A DNA stretch of 64,000 nucleotides, from contig NZ_CP016443.1 in NCBI RefSeq assembly GCF_001742165.1, positions 1,178,001 through 1,242,000 of the forward strand, read 5' to 3'. A program made the translations under genes and the position numbers. The DNA comes from Burkholderia stabilis (lineage in GTDB: Bacteria > Pseudomonadota > Gammaproteobacteria > Burkholderiales > Burkholderiaceae). Of the stretch, positions 56,209-64,000 are shown piece by piece (the first letter of the stretch is position 1; the number at the start of each line of letters is the position of its first letter). The notes under the pieces were generated by a model that did not search any database, was not told where the DNA came from, and saw only the letters and a program-made list of their open reading frames with translations.

Positions 56209-56736
56209 TCAGGCGTGCACGTCCGCACACATGAACACGCGCTGCGTCTCGTCGAGCCCGAGCGCGACGTGATGCGCGCGGATCGCGCGCAGCGTGTCGT
56301 CGAGCGACGCGTCGTCGACGATCCGGAAACCGAGGCGCGCGTAATACGGCGCATTCCACGGCGCGTCGCGGAACGTCGACAGCACGACCTGCGCGATGCG
56401 CTCCTGCGCCGCGCGCGCCGTCACCTGTTCGATCAGGCGCGCGCCGATCCGCTGTCCGGCATGCGACGGCGCGACATCCAGTTCCTCCAGATACAGCCGC
56501 TGCGCATCGAGCAGCCGGTAGAACGCGAACCCGACGCATGCGCCCTGCGCATCGACCGCGACATACGCGCGCCCGCCATCGATGCGCGCGAGCACGTCGG
56601 CCGCATCGGTCGGCTCGCCGTCGGCGATGTCGATCATGCCGATCTCGCGAAACCGCTGCGCGGCGGCGACTTCCACGGCGGCCATCGCGGCCGCGTCTTC
56701 CCGCGTGGCGGGGCGAATCAGGATCGATGCAGTCAT
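56209..56736 (-). CDS. GNAT family N-acetyltransferase
   Basis: 175 aa. The acetyl-CoA loop is VAPSHAGQRIGARLIEQV (about 95-112), and YYARLGFRIVD is the end motif. The ATG at 56736 is used; a TTG at 56757 would add seven residues but has no ribosome-binding site. Converges on the OYE gene. Substrate unknown. Confidence 0.85.
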   Translation of the reverse strand: MTASILIRPATREDAAAMAAVEVAAAQRFREIGMIDIADGEPTDAADVLARIDGGRAYVAVDAQGACVGFAFYRLLDAQRLYLEELDVAPSHAGQRIGARLIEQVTARAAQERIAQVVLSTFRDAPWNAPYYARLGFRIVDDASLDDTLRAIRAHHVALGLDETQRVFMCADVHA

Positions 56737-56822
56737 GACGTCAATACAGGCAGGCAATCGGGAGCGGCCGTCACTATAATCGAAACCTCATACGTTTCGA
56801 ACACCCGCCCACGAGGTCCGTC

Positions 56823-57434
56823 ATGACGTTGTCCGCGCTCGCCGTCTTCGCCTTCGCCCTGCTGGTCACCGCCGGCACGCCCGGCCCGGGCGTCGCCGCG
56901 CTCGTCGCGCGCGTGCTGACGAACGGCGTGCGGGACGTGCTGCCGTTCCTCATCGCAATGTGGCTCGGCGAGGCCGTATGGCTCACGGTCGCGGTCGCAG
57001 GGCTGTCCGCGTTCGCGCGCACGTTCGAGACGGGCCTGATCGTGCTGAAGCTGCTCGGCGTCGCGTACCTGCTGTTCCTCGCGTGGAAGATGTGGACCGC
57101 GCCGACCGATACGGGCGCGGACGACCTGCCGCGCGGCCAGTCGCCGTGGCGCATGTTCGTCGCGGGCCTGCTCGTCGCGCTCGGCAATCCGAAGATCGTC
57201 GTTTTCTATCTCGCGCTGCTGCCAACCATCATCGACCTCACGCACGTCGGCGTGACGGCCTGGGCCGAACTGGTCGGCACGATGCTCGCGGTCCTGATCG
57301 TCACCGACTGCATCTGGTCGCTGCTCGCGTCACGCGCGCGGGCGTTCCTGACGTCGGCGCGCGCGAAGCGGATCGCGAACCGCACGAGCGCCGCTGCTAT
57401 GGCCGGCGCGGCCGTGGCGATCGCGACGCGGTAG
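56823..57434 (+). CDS. LysE/RhtB family translocator
   Basis: 203-aa amino-acid exporter-type membrane protein with about six hydrophobic segments. Signature TAGTPGPGVAALVAR (residues 16-30) and KLLGVAYLLFLAWKMW (about 75-90), then GNPKIVVFYLALLP. Usually exports lysine, threonine or homoserine lactone. Confidence 0.88.
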   Translation: MTLSALAVFAFALLVTAGTPGPGVAALVARVLTNGVRDVLPFLIAMWLGEAVWLTVAVAGLSAFARTFETGLIVLKLLGVAYLLFLAWKMWTAPTDTGADDLPRGQSPWRMFVAGLLVALGNPKIVVFYLALLPTIIDLTHVGVTAWAELVGTMLAVLIVTDCIWSLLASRARAFLTSARAKRIANRTSAAAMAGAAVAIATR

Positions 57435-57497
57435 CCCGCCGGCGTCCGACCGGCGATCCGCAACGGCAGTCCGATCCTTGCCCCGGAGGGATTCACC

Positions 57498-58454
57498 GTG
57501 AAAACCTGGTTATCGGCCGTCCTGCTCTGCCTGTCCGCCACGGTCGCGCATGCGGCCGGCATCAAGTTCGTCCGGATTCCTGCCGATGCCACCGGCCCCG
57601 AAATGAAGGCGGTCGTGTGGACGCCCTGCGCGGACGCCGCGCAGACGCTCACGGTCGGGCCTTTCGAATTGAAAGGCCTGCGCGATTGCCCGACCCTCGG
57701 CGACAAGCTGCCGCTCATCGTGATCTCGCATGGGCACGGCGGCACGCCCCTCGGCCATCACGATCTCGCGGAAACGCTCGCCGACGCGGGTTATGTGGTC
57801 GCGGCCATCAACCACCCCGGCGACAACGCGCTCGACATGAGCCGCGCGGCCGACATTCAGGAGTTCGTCGAACGCCCCGTCGACATCAAGCGCCTGGTCG
57901 ACTACATGCTCGCCAACTCGGCCGACGCCACCCGAATCGATCCCGCCCGGATCGGCTTCTTCGGCTTTTCGCGCGGCGGCTATACGGGCCTCGTGCTGGC
58001 CGGCGCCAACCCGGATTTCGTGCATGCGGAGGTCGCCTGCCCGGACCCGACCTGGCCGATCTGCAGGCAAATCCGCAACGGCGACGTGCCGAAAGCGCCG
58101 CTGACGCACGATCCGCGCATCAAGGCTTACGTGCTCGCCGATCCATTCGACGAATTCCCGACCGCCGATACGGTGAAGAATGTCCACGCACCGATCCAGA
58201 TCTGGGGATCGGAGGCGGGCGGCGACGGCGTCGAGCCGGCCACCATCCCCGCGCTGGCCGGCCTGCTGCCGCAGCGGCCGGAATTCCACGTCGTGCGGAA
58301 CGCTGCGCATTTCGCGTTCATCGCGCCGTGTTCCGACGCGTTGAAAAAAATGGCGCCGCGCGTGTGCGTCGACGCCGGCGGATTCGATCGCGTCGCCTTT
58401 CACCAGACGCTCGACGCGAAGGCGCTCGCGTTCTTCCGCGCGAACCTGCACTAA
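57498..58454 (+). CDS. Exported dienelactone hydrolase-like alpha/beta hydrolase
   Basis: 318 aa. Signal peptide 1-19 (WLSAVLLCLSATVAHAA), then HGHGG oxyanion loop (about 74), nucleophile in FGFSRGG (about 157), Asp in LADPFDE-type region and His in RNAAHFAF. Cys residues at several sites may pair in the periplasm. ATG follows GGAGG. Ends four bases inside the end of the convergent PI-PLC gene. Confidence 0.85.
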   Translation: MKTWLSAVLLCLSATVAHAAGIKFVRIPADATGPEMKAVVWTPCADAAQTLTVGPFELKGLRDCPTLGDKLPLIVISHGHGGTPLGHHDLAETLADAGYVVAAINHPGDNALDMSRAADIQEFVERPVDIKRLVDYMLANSADATRIDPARIGFFGFSRGGYTGLVLAGANPDFVHAEVACPDPTWPICRQIRNGDVPKAPLTHDPRIKAYVLADPFDEFPTADTVKNVHAPIQIWGSEAGGDGVEPATIPALAGLLPQRPEFHVVRNAAHFAFIAPCSDALKKMAPRVCVDAGGFDRVAFHQTLDAKALAFFRANLH

Positions 58455-59371
58455 CAGCGAAACGGCCGGCGCCACGCACCCGGCGCCGGCGCGTGATCGT
58501 TGCATTCGATCAGCGCGCGCACGAGCGCCCAGTCGTCGTCGTCGCAGAAGTCGAGCAGCATCGCGCCGCACGGGCCGCGCTGCTCGCGCAATCGTTCGGC
58601 CAGCCGCGCGTGGATGCCTTGCACACGGCCGTCGCCGTGCGCGACCACGAACGGATTCGCGCCCATCCCCGTTCCGCTGCAGAAATTGATCGCCCAGCGG
58701 CCGCTGTCCGGCGACGGCAGGTGCGTCAGCAACGCATCGATCGCCCGCCACTTCCAGCCGATCGACGCGGCCACCGGCACGCGATATTCGTCCTGGATCA
58801 CGAACGCGCCATCGGGATGATCGATCGCGAAGGTCGCGTTGTCGGGCCACGCAGTCAGGTCGATGCCGAGCGGCCGGCTGCCGCGAAAACGCCGCAGCAG
58901 CACGATCGCGCCGCGCACGTCGCCGAGCGCCGGCAACGCGCCACCCGCGTGCCAGCGCAGCCGCGGATGCCGCGCGCGATGCGCGTCGAACGTCGCGTCG
59001 AAGGCACGCGTGCACGCGTGCGCCGGCCATTCGTCCTTCACCGACATCACGATGCATTCGCGCGGATGGGCGTCGAGAAAACGCGTGCAGCTGGCCAGCA
59101 CATCGTCGAACGTCATGCCGAGCGCGATACCGCCGTGATGGATGTCGAACGCGTCGCGCACGTGCCGGCAGCGGATGTCGAGCAGCCGCACGCCGTGCGC
59201 GAGCTGCGCATCGAGCGGCGCGCGCTGCGTGCGCACGAGCCGATCGTCGACCGTATACGCACAGGTGTCATGACTGCCCGGTAGGGTCAGCGTATGCAGC
59301 GGCCGCGCGTCGTCGAGCGCCGACATCCAGTCGGCAGACGGCATGCACGTATCGTGGCTCGAAGGAATCAT
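58451..59371 (-). CDS. Phosphatidylinositol-specific phospholipase C domain protein
   Basis: 306 aa. The X-domain layout is HTLTLPGSHDTCAY (first catalytic His), LLDIRCRHVRDAFDIHHGGIALG (second His), ECIVMSVKDE and WAINFCSGTGMGANP. Metal ligands of eukaryotic PLC are not evident, as in bacterial PI-PLC. No signal peptide. The start is uncertain: ATGs at 59371, 59344 and 59329 all lack a ribosome-binding site. Divergent from lacI, six bases apart. Confidence 0.78.
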   Translation of the reverse strand: MIPSSHDTCMPSADWMSALDDARPLHTLTLPGSHDTCAYTVDDRLVRTQRAPLDAQLAHGVRLLDIRCRHVRDAFDIHHGGIALGMTFDDVLASCTRFLDAHPRECIVMSVKDEWPAHACTRAFDATFDAHRARHPRLRWHAGGALPALGDVRGAIVLLRRFRGSRPLGIDLTAWPDNATFAIDHPDGAFVIQDEYRVPVAASIGWKWRAIDALLTHLPSPDSGRWAINFCSGTGMGANPFVVAHGDGRVQGIHARLAERLREQRGPCGAMLLDFCDDDDWALVRALIECNDHAPAPGAWRRPFRC

Positions 59372-59377
59372 GAATCG

Positions 59378-60400
59378 ATGAATGACAAGGAAAGAAAACC
59401 GTGGGTGACCGCGTCGGACGTCGCGGTGCGGGCCGGCGTCTCGCGCTCGGCGGTGTCGCGCGCGTTCTCGCCGACGGCGAGCATCGCGCCGCAGACGCGT
59501 GAACGCGTGATGGTCGCGGCGCGCGCGCTCGGCTACCAGGTCAACCTGATCGCGCGCGACATGATTACGCAGCGCAGCAGCATGATCGGCGTCGTGACGG
59601 CCGGGTTCGAGAATCCGTTCCGCGCGCGGCTGCTGTCCGACCTGATGGCCGCGCTCGGGCAGCGCGCGCTCACGCCGCTCGTGACCAACGCGGAAGATCC
59701 GCGCCAGGTCCGGCAATCGCTCGAACAGTTGCTCAGCTACCGGATCGCGGGCCTCGTGATGACGTCCGCATCGCCGCCGCTGTCGGTGGCGCAGCAGTAT
59801 CTCGAACACCGGATTCCCGTCGTGATGATCAATCGCGACGCGAACCTGCCGGGTGCGGACGTCGTCGTCAGCGACAACGCGGCGGGCGCCGTCCATGCGG
59901 CGCAGCGGCTCGTGCGGGCCGGCGCGCGCCGGCTCGCGTTCGTCGGGCCGCGCGGCGCGAGCTACAGCGCGCGTGCGCGCGCCGATGCGTTCGAGCATGC
60001 GATCGGGCGCGGTGACGCGTTCGATGCCGCGCTCGCGCGCGTGCTCGACACGCCGTCCGACACCCACGCGTGCGGCGTCGACGCCGCGCGGCAGCTGTTC
60101 GCGGCCGGCGAGCGCCCGGATGGCGTGTTCTGTTCGTCCGACCTGCTCGCGCTCGGCTTGATCGACGCCGCGCGCAACGAATTCGGGCTGCACGTGCCGG
60201 ACGACCTGCGCGTGATCGGCTTCGACGACATCCCGGCCGCCGAATACGACGCGTATCGGCTCACGACGCTCCGGCAGGACACGCGCGGCCTCGCGCATGC
60301 GGCAATCGACATGCTCGCCGACCGGATGCAGACCTTCGACGGCCCGTCGCGCACGCGCGTCGTGCCGGTGACTCAAGTCGTGCGGCACAGCTGCGAATAA
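59378..60400 (+). CDS. LacI family transcriptional regulator
   Basis: 340 aa. Helix-turn-helix VTASDVAVRAGVSRSAVSRAFSPTASIAPQTRERV (8-42), then hinge and sugar-binding domain (IGVVTAGFENPFRARLLSDL, VVMINRDANLPGADVVVSDNAAGA, VIGFDDIPAAEYDAYRLTTLRQD). A GAAGGAA site lies 10 bases upstream of the ATG. Converges with the sugar ABC operon, and a perfect LacI-type palindrome lies before that operon. Confidence 0.92.
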   Translation: MNDKERKPWVTASDVAVRAGVSRSAVSRAFSPTASIAPQTRERVMVAARALGYQVNLIARDMITQRSSMIGVVTAGFENPFRARLLSDLMAALGQRALTPLVTNAEDPRQVRQSLEQLLSYRIAGLVMTSASPPLSVAQQYLEHRIPVVMINRDANLPGADVVVSDNAAGAVHAAQRLVRAGARRLAFVGPRGASYSARARADAFEHAIGRGDAFDAALARVLDTPSDTHACGVDAARQLFAAGERPDGVFCSSDLLALGLIDAARNEFGLHVPDDLRVIGFDDIPAAEYDAYRLTTLRQDTRGLAHAAIDMLADRMQTFDGPSRTRVVPVTQVVRHSCE

Positions 60401-60438
60401 GAACAAGAACGCGGGATCAGGCGCGGCGCGGCCGCGCG

Positions 60439-61299
60439 TCACTTCAACCCGCCCGCGAACCCGCGCAGCAGGTAACGCTGCACATAACCGGCCACGGCCA
60501 GCGTGGGCAGCGACGCGAGCAACCCCGCGCTCATCAGGTCGCCCCAGTCGATGCCGTTCTCCGTCACGTATCCGGCAATCGCGAGCGGCAGCGTGAAGCG
60601 GCTCGGCGTCGACACGAACAGCAGCGCGAGCAGGAACTCGTTCCACGCGGCGATGAACACGAAGATCGCGGTTGCGATCAGCCCGGGCGCGCACAGCGGC
60701 AGCACGATCTGCACCAGCCGCCGCGCCAGCCCCGCACCGTCGATGCAGGCCGCTTCTTCATATTCGATGGGCACGTCGCGCACGAACGCGAGCAGCATCC
60801 AGATCGCCATCGGCAGCGCATAGATCTGATACGCGAGCATCAGGCCAAACGTCGAGTCGAGCAGGTGCAGCCGCTTCGCGAGCGCGAACAGCGGCACCGC
60901 GATCGTGATCGGCGGCATCAGCTTCAACGCCAGCACGAGCACCAGGAACAGCAGGTCGAGCCGCGCCGGAAACCGCAGCCGCACGAGTGCGTACGCGGCC
61001 GGAAACGCGAGCGCCAGCGCCAGCAGCGTCGTGCCGAATCCGACCAGCAGCGAATTGACGAGCGGCGCGCCGATGCCGTTGGACCACACCGACGCGAAAT
61101 GATCGAAGGTCGGCGCGGCCGGCCAGATCCGCAACGGATGATCGAGGCGTTCGAGCGTCGGCATGAACGCCGCACCGGCCATCCACAGGCACGGCAGCAG
61201 CAACAGCGCGAGCGCGGCGATGCGCAGCGCCCACGGCATCGCGCGACCGAATGCGGCGCCTGCTCGTGCGCGCGTGATGCCCGCGGGTTGCGCGATCAT
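60439..61299 (-). CDS. Carbohydrate ABC transporter permease (MalG-like)
   Basis: 286-aa inner-membrane permease with about six hydrophobic segments. The EAA loop is YEEAACIDGAGLARRLVQIVLPLCAPGL. ATG overlaps the stop of the other permease (ATGA). No ATPase follows; the operon ends against lacI. Confidence 0.9.
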   Translation of the reverse strand: MIAQPAGITRARAGAAFGRAMPWALRIAALALLLLPCLWMAGAAFMPTLERLDHPLRIWPAAPTFDHFASVWSNGIGAPLVNSLLVGFGTTLLALALAFPAAYALVRLRFPARLDLLFLVLVLALKLMPPITIAVPLFALAKRLHLLDSTFGLMLAYQIYALPMAIWMLLAFVRDVPIEYEEAACIDGAGLARRLVQIVLPLCAPGLIATAIFVFIAAWNEFLLALLFVSTPSRFTLPLAIAGYVTENGIDWGDLMSAGLLASLPTLAVAGYVQRYLLRGFAGGLK

Positions 61300-62165
61300 G
61301 CGCGCCGCTTGCGAACCGTCTGCCATACGTACCCCGAAACCAGCAGCGCGGACGCCGCGAGCATCAACACCGACGCGGCACTCGCCGGCCCGACGTTGAA
61401 GAAGCGGAAGCCCGTGTCGTAGATATAGGTCGACAGTGTCTGCGTCGCGTTGCCGGGGCCGCCGCCCGTCAGCGCATAGACCTTGTCGAACAGCTTGAAC
61501 GTGTCGATCGAGCGCAGCAGCAGCGCGAGGCCGATCTGCGGCGCCGCGAGCGGCAGCGTGATGTCGCGCAGGCACTGCCACTCGCTCGCGCCGTCGGTGC
61601 GCGCGGCTTCGTACAGCTCCTGCGGAATCGACTGCAGCCCCGCGAGCACGATCAGGAACGCCATCGGCGTCCACTGCCACACGTCGACGAGCGCGAGCGA
61701 CCACAGCGCGAGATGCGGATCGGACAGCCAGCGCACGCCTTCGATGCCGAACCCCGCGAGCAGCGCGTTCAGGAAGCCGTCGAAGTTGAGCCAGTTGCGC
61801 CAGATCGCCGAGCACACGAGCGTGGACAGCATCATCGGCAGGATCGCGAGCGGCAGCGCGATGCGCCGCCCCGGAAACGCGCGCACGAACAGCAGCGCGA
61901 GGCCGAAGCCGAGCGCGACTTCGGCGAGCGACGCCACGATCGTGAAGCGCAGCGTGTTGCCGAAGCCGGCCGTGAACGCGTCGTCGCCGAGCACCGCGCG
62001 ATAGTTCGCGAGCCCCGCGAACGCGCGCCGTCCGGCCGCGTAATCGACCTGGCAGAACGAATCGATCAGCACCTGCGCGACCGGATACAGCGCGAGCGCG
62101 GCGAGCACCAGCAACGCGGGACCGAGCAGCGCGACGAACGGCAGGCTGCGGCCGAATGATTTCAT
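61296..62165 (-). CDS. Carbohydrate ABC transporter permease (MalF-like)
   Basis: 289-aa permease. Hydrophobic N-terminus and EAA loop YEAARTDGASEWQCLRDITLPLAAPQIGLALLL mark it as the partner of the MalG-like protein. Gap to the binding protein 34 bp. Confidence 0.9.
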   Translation of the reverse strand: MKSFGRSLPFVALLGPALLVLAALALYPVAQVLIDSFCQVDYAAGRRAFAGLANYRAVLGDDAFTAGFGNTLRFTIVASLAEVALGFGLALLFVRAFPGRRIALPLAILPMMLSTLVCSAIWRNWLNFDGFLNALLAGFGIEGVRWLSDPHLALWSLALVDVWQWTPMAFLIVLAGLQSIPQELYEAARTDGASEWQCLRDITLPLAAPQIGLALLLRSIDTFKLFDKVYALTGGGPGNATQTLSTYIYDTGFRFFNVGPASAASVLMLAASALLVSGYVWQTVRKRRA

Positions 62166-62199
62166 GCGCGGGTTCCGGACAACGTATCGAGGCGAGCCG

Positions 62200-63438
62200 T
62201 CACTTGCCGGCCGCGGCCGTCGCCTGCGCGATCTTCTGCTGCGCCTGACGCAGCGCGGCGTCCGGCGCGGCCTGCCCGGTCAGCGCGAGCTGCAGCTGGT
62301 CGCCGAGAATGCTCTCGACCTGCTGCCAGTCCTTCACGCGCGGCCGCGCACGGCCGGCCTCGAGCGCCTTCAGCTGATCGGGATACCAGCGGTACTGGCG
62401 CACCAGCGCCGGATCGGCGAACACGCTGCGGCGGGTCGGCGGAATGCCGATTCCGGCGAGGCGCGTCTGCGTGTCGCGGGAGGTCAGGTACGCGAGGAAA
62501 TCCTGCGCGAGCTTCGCGTGCGGCGCATCCTTCGGAATGCCCATCTGCCAGATGCCGAGCATCGGTGCCGGGCCGGCGGTCTGCCCGGGCGGCGGCTGCA
62601 ACGCGATCTGCCCGACCACGCGCGACTGCTTCGGATCGTCGAGCGCCGGCACCCACGCAGGCCATACCTCGATCGACTGCGCGGCCGTGCCGCGCTGCAG
62701 CGCATCGCGCACTTCCGCCGCGCCGTACACGTCGACGTCCTTCGGCGCGGACGCCTTCAGCGCGAGGAACGTCTTCAGCGCGGCCTGCGCCTCGCGCGAA
62801 TCGATCGTCACGTTGCCGGCATGGTCGAACACGTCGCCGCCGTAAGCCCACAGGATCGGCAGGAAGCCCGTCACGACCGGGTTGCCCTTCGTGCCGCGGA
62901 ACACGACGCCCGACACGCTCTTGTCCGCGCCGCCGATGGTCTGCGCGATCTTCAGCACGTCGTCCCAGTTGCGCGGGGGCTGCAGCTTGTATTTCGCGAG
63001 CAGATCCTTGCGGTACGCGAACATCTCGACGTTGCCGACGATCGGCAGCGCATACAGCGCACCGGCCGCGTTGCGGCCGAGCGCGACGGCGGACGGCACG
63101 AGATCGGCGTCCGCGAGCGACGCGGGCAGCGGCTTCAGCCAGCCGTTGCCGATGAATTCGGGCGCCCACGTGTCGTCCATCATCACGAGGTCGTACGCGC
63201 CGGTGCTTTCGCGCATCGACAGCTTGAGCTTCTGGTACAGGTTCGCGTTCGGCAGCTTGAGCAGCTCGATCTCGGTGCCCGGGTGCAGCTTGTTGAAGCC
63301 GGCGACGGCGTCGGCCAGCCCCTTGCCGTAGATGTCGTCGCGGCCCGCGATGACGAGATCCGCGGCCACGGCGTGCGTGGCGGCAAAGGACAACGCAAGG
63401 GCGGCGGACAGCGCGCGCAGGCGGCTCAGCAGGGTCAT
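62200..63438 (-). CDS. Sugar ABC transporter substrate-binding protein
   Basis: 412 aa. Signal peptide 1-25 (ALSAALALSFAATHAVAA), then family-1 solute-binding fold: FNKLHPGTEIELLKLP, YDLVMMDDTWAPEFIGNGWLKPL, WQMGIPKDAPHAKLAQDFLAYL. First gene of the operon, with GAGAGAGACC upstream and a palindromic operator at 63477-63498. Ligand unknown. Confidence 0.92.
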   Translation of the reverse strand: MTLLSRLRALSAALALSFAATHAVAADLVIAGRDDIYGKGLADAVAGFNKLHPGTEIELLKLPNANLYQKLKLSMRESTGAYDLVMMDDTWAPEFIGNGWLKPLPASLADADLVPSAVALGRNAAGALYALPIVGNVEMFAYRKDLLAKYKLQPPRNWDDVLKIAQTIGGADKSVSGVVFRGTKGNPVVTGFLPILWAYGGDVFDHAGNVTIDSREAQAALKTFLALKASAPKDVDVYGAAEVRDALQRGTAAQSIEVWPAWVPALDDPKQSRVVGQIALQPPPGQTAGPAPMLGIWQMGIPKDAPHAKLAQDFLAYLTSRDTQTRLAGIGIPPTRRSVFADPALVRQYRWYPDQLKALEAGRARPRVKDWQQVESILGDQLQLALTGQAAPDAALRQAQQKIAQATAAAGK

Positions 63439-63476
63439 GAGGTCTCTCTCGTTCGGCGTGGTGGCGGGACGGCCAT

Positions 63477-63498
63477 GCGTTGCACACGTGTGCAACGC
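63477..63498. promoter_or_regulatory. Perfect 22-bp palindrome, LacI-family operator
   Basis: The core GTTGCACACGTGTGCAAC is flanked by one more matching pair on each side pair-set (GC/GC), giving 22 perfectly symmetrical bases with central CG, the LacI/PurR-family form. It lies 38 bp before the binding-protein start. Confidence 0.7.
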
Positions 63499-63561
63499 GG
63501 GCGGCGTTGCTGGCCGCCTGATGCGAACGCCATTGTTCACGCCGATCGTTAAGAATTTATG

Positions 63562-63590
63562 GCACGCGGCGGAAGAATCCGCCGCCATGC
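63562..63590 (-). terminator. Porin terminator hairpin
   Basis: GCGGCGGA (63566-63573) pairs with TCCGCCGC (63578-63585) around AGAA, extended by GCA/TGC after a mismatch. It lies just past the porin stop on the minus strand and before the ABC operon. The following bases are AT-rich but not a T-run. Confidence 0.45.
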
Positions 63591-63613
63591 CCGGCTGCCC
63601 CGCCCCGGCCGCG

Positions 63614-64000
63614 TCAGAAGTTCACGCGAATCCCGGCCATCACCGCCAGTTGCCGGCTCGAATTGCTGTTTGCGAGCACCGGAATCTGCGCATAGTTCAC
63701 GGCGTTGCCGTTCGCGTCGGTGCCGAGCCCCGTCCCGCTCGCGATCTGGCCGATCGCGACCGCATACAGCGCAGTGCGCTTCGACAGGCTGTAGTTCGTG
63801 CCGACGTTCACCTGGTGGAAGCGCGTCGTGCCGCGTCCGTCGGTATGCGCGGCGTTGAAGATGTACGCGACGCCGCCCTGCAGCGCGGGCGTGAACATGT
63901 ACGTGACGTTCAGCTCGCCGATGTCGAACGTGAACGCCTGCGTGCGCGGCTGCGCGGCGGTCGAGAAATAACGGCTGTCGCCGAGGCGCGTATGCGTATA
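63614..64000 (-). CDS. Gram-negative porin, C-terminal part (5' end outside window)
   Basis: 128 codons plus stop of an outer-membrane general porin. Alternating beta strands are visible (FTFDIGELNVTYMFTPALQGGVAYIFN, TRFHQVNVGTNYSLSKRTALYAVAIGQ), and the last strand ends QLAVMAGIRVNF with the terminal Phe required for outer-membrane assembly. The sequence is open to the window edge. Burkholderia porins of this type are trimeric with 16 strands. Confidence 0.9.
   Translation of the reverse strand, partial: YTHTRLGDSRYFSTAAQPRTQAFTFDIGELNVTYMFTPALQGGVAYIFNAAHTDGRGTTRFHQVNVGTNYSLSKRTALYAVAIGQIASGTGLGTDANGNAVNYAQIPVLANSNSSRQLAVMAGIRVNF

Noticed and set aside
1..64000. CRISPR arrays, IS elements, tRNA or rRNA genes
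   Set aside because: No regular spaced repeats, transposase domains or tRNA-like cloverleaf ends were seen on reading either strand; a dedicated scan was not possible.

Overview
The window is high-GC proteobacterial DNA that reads as Burkholderia, most likely the B. cepacia complex. The grounds are the strong G/C third-position bias, a DUF3331 protein, a Burkholderia-type general porin, a TagK- and TagJ-containing type VI secretion (T6SS) locus, and the density of LysR/TetR/HxlR/RpiR/LacI regulators beside small metabolic genes. No rRNA, tRNA, CRISPR array, insertion sequence or phage gene was recognised.

Layout. 1-9425: soxR at the left edge; a short-chain dehydrogenase divergent from a LysR regulator; a TetR regulator divergent from a type II NADH dehydrogenase-like flavoprotein; a DUF3331 protein; a dicarboxylate/glutamate:cation symporter and a periplasmic gamma-glutamyltransferase; and an RpiR-type regulator. 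9477-37986: a complete T6SS locus with all thirteen core tss genes on two divergent arms separated by an AT-rich spacer. The leftward arm is tssH-tssB-tssC-hcp-tssJ-tssK-(3-TM protein)-vgrG-DUF4123 adaptor-two DUF3304 lipoproteins-Tle1 lipase-PAAR-tssL-tssM-second tssL. The rightward arm is tagK-tagJ-tssE-tssF-tssG-tssA. 38036-50936: an ABC importer (ATPase plus double-length permease), a PiT phosphate transporter, a metallophosphoesterase/cupredoxin pair, a cupin, a patatin phospholipase, a D-2-hydroxyacid dehydrogenase with an extra C-terminal domain, an alpha/beta hydrolase, an MFS carrier and a HAD phosphatase. 51022-56190: three regulator/enzyme pairs (HxlR/CMD, HxlR/SDR-tautomerase-Dabb, ArsR/OYE), each with a visible inverted-repeat operator. 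56209-64000: a GNAT, a LysE exporter, a secreted dienelactone-hydrolase-like protein, a PI-PLC-like protein, a LacI regulator, a carbohydrate ABC importer without its ATPase, and the 3' part of a porin.

How they work together. The T6SS locus carries its own payload module. VgrG and PAAR form the spike tip, the DUF4123 protein should load the Tle1-type lipase, and two DUF3304 lipoproteins should be its immunity proteins. The two immunity genes are separated by a 49-codon relic of a second tle1 5' end, so this module has undergone a tandem duplication followed by loss.

Most notable: three genes (tssM, tle1 and the hydrolase at 47558-48720) are each broken at a homopolymer run, and in all three adding one base restores one full-length frame. 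This is either systematic homopolymer undercounting in the assembly or real loss of function. For tssM, slippage on A AAA AAA is a further possibility. Also notable are two OmpA-domain TssL proteins flanking one tssM, and several near-perfect operators at the divergent regulators.
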